Shown here one piece after another: positions 5,899 to 11,729 of a DNA stretch of 15,155 nt (position 1 is the stretch's first letter; each line of letters begins with the position of its first letter). Under the pieces are notes generated by a model. The model was given only the letters and a program-made list of their open reading frames with translations, was not told the origin of the DNA and did not search any database. This stretch comes from an uncultured Clostridia bacterium (GTDB taxonomy: Bacteria; Bacillota; Clostridia; Christensenellales; Maliibacteriaceae): positions 1 through 15,155 of the forward strand of contig CAKTSO010000033.1 in NCBI GenBank assembly GCA_934613185.1, given 5' to 3'. Both the position numbers and the translations under genes were made by a program.

Positions 5899-7083
5899 AT
5901 GCGCGCAACGATATATCCCGGAAAACTTCAGGGCACGATCCGCGTGCCGTCCAGCCCGGCTCTGACGCAGCGGGCGATCCTCGGCGCCTGTCTTTGCGAT
6001 TCGCACACACTGATCCGGGCCGAATGTGCCGACGCGCAGACGCTTGCGCTGGAAGGCGTGCTTGCCGAGGCGGGCTTCCCCGTCGCGCACGACGGGACGC
6101 ATTATCTTTGCCGCGGACACAGCGCGTTTCGGCAGAACGCCGTGATCGACTGTCAAAAAAACATCGCCGCGCTCGATTTTCTTCTGCCGCTCGTGCCGCA
6201 GGGGACGACGTTTCAAAATCTTCCTCCGCTGACTGCCGGAGCGTTCTCGCTCCGCAGCCGCATTTTGTCGCCGCACGGGCGCTCGTTTTCTTTAAAAGAC
6301 GGCACACTGACCGTCTCCGGCGCGCTGAAAAGCGGCGTCTATCCCTTTGCAAGTCCGGTTTGCATTCGCCTTGCCTGTGCGCTTTTGTTCGCATTGGCGC
6401 AGCTCGACGGGGTCAGCATGCTCAACATCGGTGCGCGCGCCGCACAGATGCGGCCCTATCTTGAAATGACCGGTCAAATGCTGTCGCGTTTCGGCGTTCG
6501 TGTCATGCCGAGCGCAAGCGGCTACGTCGTCTGCGGAAATCAGAAATTCGTCTCTCCCGGAAAGATCACCGTCGAAGGAGACTGGATCTGCGGCGCATTC
6601 GTCGCCGCGGCGCAGAACATGGGCGATGCGATCTCGGTCTCGAATCTTCGGCTCGATACGCAGCAGCCGGAAGAGCAGATCCGTGCGCTTTTGCTCCGCC
6701 TGGGCGGCATCGTTCCGGTCGGCGAAAACCTCGCGCTCCTGCCCGCGCTCTGCGCCGCGGCGGCCGTAAAAAGCGGTACGACCATTTTTCGCGGCTTTCC
6801 CGCGCAGAACGATCCGCGCGCCAAAGCGATCAGTCAGGTGTTGAACGCACTCGGCGTCCGCACCGACCTTTACGACGATGCCATGACCGTGCGCGGCGGC
6901 ACGCTCTACGGCGGCGAATGCGTCGACTCCCACGGGGACAGCCGCATCGCCATGAGCGTCTTCTTCCTCGCGCCGCACGCCATGCACCCCACCGAACTTC
7001 AGCACGCCGAAGCCGTGCTAAAAGCCGATCCGTCGTTTTTCGAACGCTTCCGCGCACTCGGCGGCGTGATGATCCTCGATTGA
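5899..7083 (+). CDS. EPSP synthase (AroA)-fold protein with a degenerate active site
   Basis: A 394-residue protein aligning end to end with 3-phosphoshikimate 1-carboxyvinyltransferase, slightly shorter than usual. The frame of the family is clear: TIRVP..QRA at 13-26, VEGDW at 225-229, LPALCAAAA (281-289), the DSRIAMS block (347-353) and LKADPSFF (374-381). The catalytic residues are not. By eye alignment to E. coli AroA, the PGSKS lysine (Lys22) is Pro20 and its serine is Ala21; the NxGT..R loop is QKNIAALD (86-93); the SSQ stretch is gone; Asp313 is Ala279; Lys340-Glu341 are Gln303-Asn304; His385 is Ser348. Arg25, Arg307, Arg349 and Lys375 remain. It is therefore unlikely to make EPSP. 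It may be a ligand-binding or redirected paralogue, or decaying. AAAGGAGG (5883-5890) supports the start; the chorismate mutase follows after 77 bases. Confidence 0.8.
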   Translation: MRATIYPGKLQGTIRVPSSPALTQRAILGACLCDSHTLIRAECADAQTLALEGVLAEAGFPVAHDGTHYLCRGHSAFRQNAVIDCQKNIAALDFLLPLVPQGTTFQNLPPLTAGAFSLRSRILSPHGRSFSLKDGTLTVSGALKSGVYPFASPVCIRLACALLFALAQLDGVSMLNIGARAAQMRPYLEMTGQMLSRFGVRVMPSASGYVVCGNQKFVSPGKITVEGDWICGAFVAAAQNMGDAISVSNLRLDTQQPEEQIRALLLRLGGIVPVGENLALLPALCAAAAVKSGTTIFRGFPAQNDPRAKAISQVLNALGVRTDLYDDAMTVRGGTLYGGECVDSHGDSRIAMSVFFLAPHAMHPTELQHAEAVLKADPSFFERFRALGGVMILD

Positions 7084-7160
7084 CAGCTGATTTAAAAAAA
7101 TCGCTGCGATATATTGATCCGCAAAATTCGTCTGTACCACCGGAAAGGAAGCCTGTCAAA

Positions 7161-7466
7161 ATGGAATTGGAACAATTGCGTCAGCAAATGAACGAACTGG
7201 ATAAGACGCTTGCCGCCGTCTACGTCAAGCGTCTGGACTTATCGCGTGAGATCGCCGAATGCAAATACGCCGAACAGCGCCGCATTCTCGACCCGGCACG
7301 AAACGAGGAGATTATCGCCAATGTGACCGCCGCCGTGCCGCCCGAATACGCGCCTTATATCCGCGCGCTTTACGAGGCGATCCTGCACATCAGCCGCGAT
7401 TTCCAGCGGAACGTCATGATCGGCGAGGACGAAAAAAAGCCCCAGTCCCCGCAGGATATGGACTAA
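7161..7466 (+). CDS. Chorismate mutase, AroQ class (monofunctional)
   Basis: A 101-residue all-helical protein, the length of a single AroQ domain, converting chorismate to prephenate in the cytoplasm. By eye alignment to the E. coli P-protein mutase domain: Arg7 (Arg11), Arg24 (Arg28), Lys35 (Lys39), Asp44 (Asp48), Arg47 (Arg51), Ser78 (Ser84) and Gln82 (Gln88) are kept in LRQQM, VKRLDLSREIAECK, ILDPARNEE and HISRDFQR. The position of Glu52, which binds the chorismate hydroxyl, is Asn48. A short acidic tail follows. ATG 7161 is chosen as the family N-terminus; AAAGGAAG (about 7143-7150) is a rather distant ribosome binding site. The gene probably shares a transcript with the aroA-like gene and ends inside a bidirectional terminator facing the U32 genes, whose products are of a kind that needs prephenate. 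Confidence 0.87.
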   Translation: MELEQLRQQMNELDKTLAAVYVKRLDLSREIAECKYAEQRRILDPARNEEIIANVTAAVPPEYAPYIRALYEAILHISRDFQRNVMIGEDEKKPQSPQDMD

Positions 7467-7516
7467 AAGCAAAATAAAAAAAGAGACACGCGGTGTCTCT
7501 TTTTTTATTTTGCTTT
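7466..7516. terminator. Large palindromic bidirectional terminator between converging genes
   Basis: Arms 7466-7489 and 7493-7516 are perfectly complementary over 24 bases with a GCG loop. The core GAGACAC/GTGTCTC is flanked by an A run on the left and a T run on the right, so it gives a hairpin plus U-tract in either direction. The last base of the chorismate mutase TAA (7464-7466) and the last two read bases of the opposite gene's TAA (7517-7515) lie within the palindrome. Confidence 0.95.
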
Positions 7517-9560
7517 ATTTCAGTGCTCGATAGTACAGCCCGCCCGTGCGCGGCATGGGCGCGGGGGCACAGGCAAGATGCGCGTCGATCACGTGCCGCA
7601 CCTCGTCCCGCGGCTCTGTCGTGAAGTACAGAACTTCAAAATCAACGGCGGCGCGAAATTTATCCGCCGTATAAAGCGGCACATCGTTCAATAGTGCAGT
7701 GTATCGCTTTTCGCGGCAAAGCAGCGGAAACGTCCGGCCGGTGCGGTCGGTCATGACGTTATGCCCGTCGCAGCCGCCGCAGCCCTTTCCGCCGCGCGCC
7801 GGGCAGTTTCGCATACGCATAAGCGGCAATCGTCCGTATGCCAGCAATCCGCGCGGCATCCTCCCTCGAAGCTGCTCGACCGCCTTCATTGGCAGTTCAA
7901 ACGAGACGACGGCGCTTTGCAGCCCCGCTTCCTCATAAAACGCAAGCGCGTCGCTGTTGGCGATGTTCAGCCCCCAGCCGCCGTACACGTCGAATCCCAG
8001 CCGCCGTCCAAGTTCAATGGCGTAAATATTGTTCGCCATGACAGCGCGCACGTCGCGCGCCAAAAGCGCCGCCGCGCGTTTTTCCAGCGCGTCTTCATCC
8101 GACGGGAAGCACAAACTCGGCAACTCAACAATCAGCCGCGCGCCGAGTTGATCGATCCATTTCGGCTCTTTTTCCAGAACGCGAAGCGGCACGATCGCCT
8201 TTTGAATCGCAGCGTCCGCCACAATCTGTTCCGCCGTCTCAAACCGCGCCCAGATCTCGCGCATTTTCGGATGATGCGCCGGCAGAGGCGCGGCAGTATT
8301 CTCCAAAAGCTCATGCGGCATCGGCGCTTCCAATTCGGAAAGAAGCTCCCTCGCCGCCGCTCTTCGCATGGCGTTCACCGTGGAGGCGGGAAGCATCAGT
8401 CCCGGCGCGATCTTCGCTAAAAACGCCTTCAGATAAAACGGCGTGTCGCCCAGTTTCTCCACGTTTTTTCGAATGCTCGCCTCGTCGCTCGGGCGATTTT
8501 TCGCCGTCTGGGGAACGTCTCCGACCGCCGTCGCCTCCACGCCGTTCGCCCGAAGCGTCAGGCTCGAACCCGCCGCGTCCATCGAAAACGAAGCCTCCAG
8601 CGCCGTGCGCGGCGTCTCTTTTCGATACAGCGCCGCATAGCGCCCGAGCGCGTCCTGCGCAGCGTTGACGTCCTCTTTCGTGCGCGTACCGAACATCGTC
8701 CGATCCCGCCGCGCGGTAAGATAACCGTCCGTGAAGCCGCTTCGCGAAAACACGGCGCGCAGACCCTCTTCGTCGTACGGCTCCCCCGCCATCGCATGAC
8801 GGCAGGCCGTAACCGCAGCGGCGACGTATTCGGGGCGCTTCATGCGCCCTTCGATCTTAAACGAGGAAACGCCCGCGTCGATCAGTTCGCGAATGTGCCC
8901 GATATACGACATATCCTTGAGCGAAAGCGCGTGATCGCATCCATTACAGCGAAAATCCAACCGACACGGCTGTGCGCAGAGGCCGCGGTTGCCGCTTCGC
9001 GCGCCGATGACGCTCGACAGATAGCATCCGCCGGAGACGCACATGCAAAGTGCGCCGTGAACGAAGGATTCCGCCTCGATGTCGACGCTCGACGTGATCT
9101 TCTCGATCTCTTTTAACGAAAGCTCGCGCGCCAGAACAAATCGGTCGAACCCGATATCCCGCAAGAATTTCGCGCCGTCGCTGTTGTGGACGACCGTCTG
9201 CGTCGACGCGTGCAGAGAAATTCCCGGGCAGCGATCGCGAAACAGCTTCAAAACGGCCATATCCTGAATGATGACCGCATCCGCGCCGCTTTGCGCGATC
9301 TCCTGCGCCGTGGCTTCCAGCGCGTCTTTCTCTTTATCCATGACGAGCGTGTTGACCGTCACATGCACGCGCACGCCGCGCGCATGACAGTAGCCGACCG
9401 CCGCCTTCAAATCCGTCGTTTCAAAATTCTCTGCATTGCGCCGCGCGTTGAACCCCTGCGCGCCGAGATAGACCGCATCCGCGCCGCAGCGCACGGCGGC
9501 CAGAAGCTGCTGCGCGCCGCCGACCGGCGCCAGGATCTCCGCCTGTTTTCGTTCGATCAT
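7515..9560 (-). CDS. U32 family protein with DUF3656-like region, RlhA-like RNA hydroxylation factor
   Basis: A 681-residue protein. Residues 1-310 are a U32 TIM-barrel-like domain, beginning EILAPVGG and carrying the U32 signature from Glu164 to Ser182 (ESFVHGALC...GGC.LS), then GARSGNRGLCAQPCR and FKIEGRMKRPEY. Residues of about 340-430 resemble DUF3656 (RPSDEASIRKNVEKLGDTPFYL..LPASTVNAMRR), as in E. coli RlhA (YdcP), needed for 5-hydroxycytidine at 23S rRNA C2501. U32 proteins of this group bind an Fe-S cluster: Cys172, Cys179 and Cys195/199 fit, but the fourth Cys of relatives is Ser218 here, with Cys205/Cys208 nearby. The C-terminal third has another Cys set (586, 594, 597, 615). Despite the 'collagenase-like' name, protease activity is doubtful. 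Start overlaps the upstream gene's stop (ATGA), so it is translationally coupled. Confidence 0.85.
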   Translation of the reverse strand: MIERKQAEILAPVGGAQQLLAAVRCGADAVYLGAQGFNARRNAENFETTDLKAAVGYCHARGVRVHVTVNTLVMDKEKDALEATAQEIAQSGADAVIIQDMAVLKLFRDRCPGISLHASTQTVVHNSDGAKFLRDIGFDRFVLARELSLKEIEKITSSVDIEAESFVHGALCMCVSGGCYLSSVIGARSGNRGLCAQPCRLDFRCNGCDHALSLKDMSYIGHIRELIDAGVSSFKIEGRMKRPEYVAAAVTACRHAMAGEPYDEEGLRAVFSRSGFTDGYLTARRDRTMFGTRTKEDVNAAQDALGRYAALYRKETPRTALEASFSMDAAGSSLTLRANGVEATAVGDVPQTAKNRPSDEASIRKNVEKLGDTPFYLKAFLAKIAPGLMLPASTVNAMRRAAARELLSELEAPMPHELLENTAAPLPAHHPKMREIWARFETAEQIVADAAIQKAIVPLRVLEKEPKWIDQLGARLIVELPSLCFPSDEDALEKRAAALLARDVRAVMANNIYAIELGRRLGFDVYGGWGLNIANSDALAFYEEAGLQSAVVSFELPMKAVEQLRGRMPRGLLAYGRLPLMRMRNCPARGGKGCGGCDGHNVMTDRTGRTFPLLCREKRYTALLNDVPLYTADKFRAAVDFEVLYFTTEPRDEVRHVIDAHLACAPAPMPRTGGLYYRALK

Positions 9561-10747
9561 TTTTCCACCCGCTTTCGCAGGAATTCACCCGCCGTCAGCA
9601 CGCAATCGCACGGCATCTTCAGCACCTGCATCGGATGCGGCGCGTTGGGCTGCGCCTGCTCCGATTCGTCGATCAACGCCGTGACGGGAATTTTTTTCGT
9701 CTCCCCTTCGCGGGCGATCGTCTCCAGAACGTCACCGACGGCGAAATTGCCGCGCTGCTGGATCGTCGCCGTGCCGTTTTCACAGGAAAGCACTTTCGCG
9801 GCGAAGACGCATTCAAATTGATCCGCCGGATCGTGCGCGTGATTCTGCGCCAGCTCCCGAAAATAAAATCCCGTCGAATACGGGCGATGGCGAATGCTGG
9901 AAAGCTCGCCGCGGCAAAAATCAAGCCCCGCCGTTTCGTCGATCGCGCGGCGATAAGCGTTCGTCACCGTCGCGGTATAATACGCGGACTTCATCCGCCC
10001 TTCGATTTTAAAAGAGCACACGCCCGCCGCTTCCAATTGTTTCACATAATCGATCATGCAAAGGTCGTGTGAGGACAAAATCTGCGTTCCCGCGTCGTTT
10101 TCCTCGATCGGGATATACTCGCCCGGGCGCTTTTCTTCCAATAATACATAGTTCCAGCGGCACGGCTGCGCGCAAAGGCCGCGATTGCCGCTTCTTCCCG
10201 CAAGATAGGAGCTGATGATACAGCGGCCGGAATAGGCCATGCACATCGCACCGTGGACAAACGCCTCCAGTTCCAACTGCGCCGGGATACGCGAATGAAG
10301 CTCCGCGATCTGCTCGAGCGACACCTCCCGCGACAAGACGACGCGGGCCGCGCCCATGTCCCAATAAGCGCGCGCCGCGCGGGCGTTCATGCAATTAGCC
10401 TGCGTGCTGACGTGGACCGCAAGCTCGGGCGCGGCATCTTTGATCGCGCACAAAATGCCGATGTCGCCGACGATCGCGGCATCCGCGCCGATGTCGAATA
10501 AATAGCGCGCGTAATCCGCCGTGCGGTCGATCTCGTCGTCATAGGCAAAGGCGTTGACCGTCACATATACTTTTTTGCCCTTTTCGTGCGCCATCGCCAC
10601 GGCCTTTTGCAGACCCGTTTCGTCAAACGCCGTGCGTTTGGCTCGAAGCTGAAGCTTCGGCCCGCCCAGATACACGGCGTCCGCGCCGTACATCAGCGCC
10701 GCCTCGAGCGCCTCAAAATCCCCCGCCGGTGCGAGAAGTTCCACCAT
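9557..10747 (-). CDS. U32 family protein, TrhP-like tRNA hydroxylation factor
   Basis: A 396-residue U32 protein close in length to B. subtilis YrrO (TrhP2) and a little shorter than E. coli YegQ (TrhP), which are needed for 5-hydroxyuridine at tRNA position 34. It begins VELLAPAGDFEALEAAL and has the U32 signature Glu161-Ser179 (EAFVHGAMC..SGRC.IS), AGRSGNRGLCAQPCR, ILSSHDLCMIDYV and SFKIEGRMKS. Cys169, Cys176, Cys192 and Cys230 match the spacing of the four [4Fe-4S] cysteines described in UbiU. The C-terminal small barrel contains QQRGNFAVGDVLE, typical of the group. ATG 10747 is chosen for GGAGGAAG just upstream and because the family starts here; the frame continues upstream without similarity. 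It is first in a two-gene minus-strand operon. Enzyme versus partner role is inferred from homology. Confidence 0.87.
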   Translation of the reverse strand: MVELLAPAGDFEALEAALMYGADAVYLGGPKLQLRAKRTAFDETGLQKAVAMAHEKGKKVYVTVNAFAYDDEIDRTADYARYLFDIGADAAIVGDIGILCAIKDAAPELAVHVSTQANCMNARAARAYWDMGAARVVLSREVSLEQIAELHSRIPAQLELEAFVHGAMCMAYSGRCIISSYLAGRSGNRGLCAQPCRWNYVLLEEKRPGEYIPIEENDAGTQILSSHDLCMIDYVKQLEAAGVCSFKIEGRMKSAYYTATVTNAYRRAIDETAGLDFCRGELSSIRHRPYSTGFYFRELAQNHAHDPADQFECVFAAKVLSCENGTATIQQRGNFAVGDVLETIAREGETKKIPVTALIDESEQAQPNAPHPMQVLKMPCDCVLTAGEFLRKRVEK

Positions 10748-10761
10748 TGTTCTTCCTCCGC

Positions 10762-10778
10762 TGCCGCGCTGCGCGGCA
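10762..10778 (-). other. Compact hairpin directly upstream of the TrhP-like gene's ribosome binding site
   Basis: TGCCGCGC (10762-10769) / GCGCGGCA (10771-10778) is a perfect inverted repeat around one base. On the minus strand it ends two bases before the GGAGGAAG ribosome binding site (10759-10752). Confidence 0.5.
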
Positions 10779-10804
10779 AGTTGTCTCGTTGTTCTTTGCA
10801 TCTT

Positions 10805-10833
10805 ATTTTATCATGCGCGCGCGCCGGCCGCAA
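10805..10833 (-). promoter_or_regulatory. Promoter of the U32 operon (minus strand)
   Basis: Read on the minus strand: TTGCGG (10833-10828), 17-bp GC-rich spacer, then an extended -10, TGA-TAAAAT (10813-10805). It lies 58 bases upstream of the start codon. Confidence 0.55.
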
Positions 10834-10967
10834 CGCGCGAAAAAGCGTGCATAATTGCATACAGGCGTTCGATTTGTCTTGTTTCCCTATTTTTATCATT
10901 CGCTTTTTCCTGATCCATTCGGCAAAAAGACTGAGTTTTCGGTGTTTACCGCGTTTTTGCTCTTCAA
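10834..10967. other. AT-rich intergenic stretch between divergent units
   Basis: The divergent gap runs 10748-11083 (336 bases). Apart from the two promoters, the hairpin and the PurBox listed separately, I see no gene or RNA element in it. A partial inverted PurBox (10934-10946; 10 of 13 positions) lies 21 bases before the perfect one. Confidence 0.5.
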
Positions 10968-10980
10968 AAATCCGAACTTT
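10968..10980 (+). promoter_or_regulatory. PurBox (PurR binding site) upstream of xpt
   Basis: AAATCCGAACTTT matches the Gram-positive PurBox consensus AWWWCCGAACWWT at all 13 positions. Its centre lies about 66 bases before the predicted xpt transcription start, upstream of the -35, similar to the single activating PurBox of lactococci rather than a site covering the promoter. Confidence 0.78.
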
Positions 10981-11004
10981 ATTTTGTTTTTATAAAAATA
11001 TGTA

Positions 11005-11033
11005 TTGCTTTTTATCTTCGCCTGCGTTATACT
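11005..11033 (+). promoter_or_regulatory. Promoter of xpt
   Basis: TTGCTT (11005-11010), 17-bp spacer, TATACT (11028-11033). The predicted start near 11040 leaves a 44-base leader, too short for a purine riboswitch. Confidence 0.7.
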
Positions 11034-11083
11034 TCACAAGTAATTTGACCTGACACGATAACACTTCGAGAGGCGGCAATTCG

Positions 11084-11656
11084 ATGAAACTCCTGGAAGA
11101 ACGCATTCTGCGCGACGGCGTCGTCCGTCCCGGCGGCGTGCTGAAGGTCGACAGCTTTTTGAATCACCAGATGGACGTTCAGCTCTACGGCGAAATGGCG
11201 CGCGAATGGAAACGCCTTTACGCGGGCGAGGATATCACCAAGATCCTGACGATCGAGGCTTCCGGCATCGGCATCGCCTGCATCGCCGCGCAGGAGTTCG
11301 GCTGCCCCGTCGTTTTCGCAAAAAAGAGCAAGACGAAAAACATCGCGGGCGACGTTTACACCGCCAAGGTTGAGTCCTTCACGCACGGCCGGGTGTACGA
11401 CGTGATCGTCTCTCGCGATTATCTTCTTCCCACCGACCGCGTTTTGATCATCGACGACTTTCTTGCCAACGGCGCAGCGTTGATGGGTCTGATCCAGATC
11501 GTCAACGAGGCGGGCGCGACGCTCGTCGGCGCAGGCGTGGCCATCGAAAAGGCCTTCCAGCCCGGCGGCAAGGCGATCCGCAACATGGGCGTGCGCGTGG
11601 AATCTCTTGCGCGCGTGAAGTCGATGGACGAAAATTCCCTGACGTTCTGCGAGTGA
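11084..11656 (+). CDS. xpt: Xanthine phosphoribosyltransferase
   Basis: A 190-residue type I phosphoribosyltransferase, the same length class as B. subtilis Xpt (about 194), converting xanthine and PRPP to XMP in the cytoplasm. Recognisable Xpt features: GGVLKVDSFLNHQMD (17-31), ITKILTIEASGIGIA (51-65), PVVFAKK (75-81), the PRPP loop VLIIDDFLANG (120-130) and VAIEKAFQPGG (152-162) with RVESLARVKS near the end. These are close to identical in the B. subtilis protein, so the specificity call is firmer than usual for a PRTase. GAGAGG (11068-11073) is the likely ribosome binding site, 10 bases before ATG. A PurBox and a good promoter precede it. The BMP lipoprotein gene follows after 73 bases without a clear terminator, so purine transport and salvage are probably co-expressed. 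Confidence 0.94.
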   Translation: MKLLEERILRDGVVRPGGVLKVDSFLNHQMDVQLYGEMAREWKRLYAGEDITKILTIEASGIGIACIAAQEFGCPVVFAKKSKTKNIAGDVYTAKVESFTHGRVYDVIVSRDYLLPTDRVLIIDDFLANGAALMGLIQIVNEAGATLVGAGVAIEKAFQPGGKAIRNMGVRVESLARVKSMDENSLTFCE

Positions 11657-11679
11657 ACGTCCCCTGTTTTCGATACGGA

Positions 11680-11702
11680 CGGCGTTTTGCCGCTTGTATA
11701 AA
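11680..11702 (+). promoter_or_regulatory. Small hairpin and possible -10 between xpt and the BMP gene
   Basis: CGGC (11680-11683) / GCCG (11689-11692) forms a weak hairpin, followed by TATAAA (11697-11702), a possible -10 without a recognisable -35. This could be an internal promoter for the highly expressed lipoprotein or simply read-through sequence. Confidence 0.25.
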
Positions 11703-11729
11703 TTTTTGAGCTTGTTTCAAGGAGGCACC

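Noticed and set aside
7080..7115. Perfect TTGACA at 7080-7085 with TATATT at 7110-7115 as a chorismate mutase promoter
   Set aside because: The spacer is 24 bp, too long for a normal sigma-70-type promoter; TTGACA spans the aroA-like stop codon by chance.
6918..7160. Upstream in-frame ATG for the chorismate mutase
   Set aside because: It would add about 80 Arg-rich residues overlapping the aroA-like gene by 166 bases, without similarity.
7515..10747. Collagenase/peptidase function for the U32 genes
   Set aside because: The family name is historical. The conserved Cys and similarity to TrhP/RlhA/UbiU point to Fe-S RNA or quinone hydroxylation factors, and no protease active site is visible.
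11034..11083. Purine riboswitch before xpt
   Set aside because: The leader after the predicted start is only about 44 bases and lacks the conserved loop sequences; control by PurBox is better supported.
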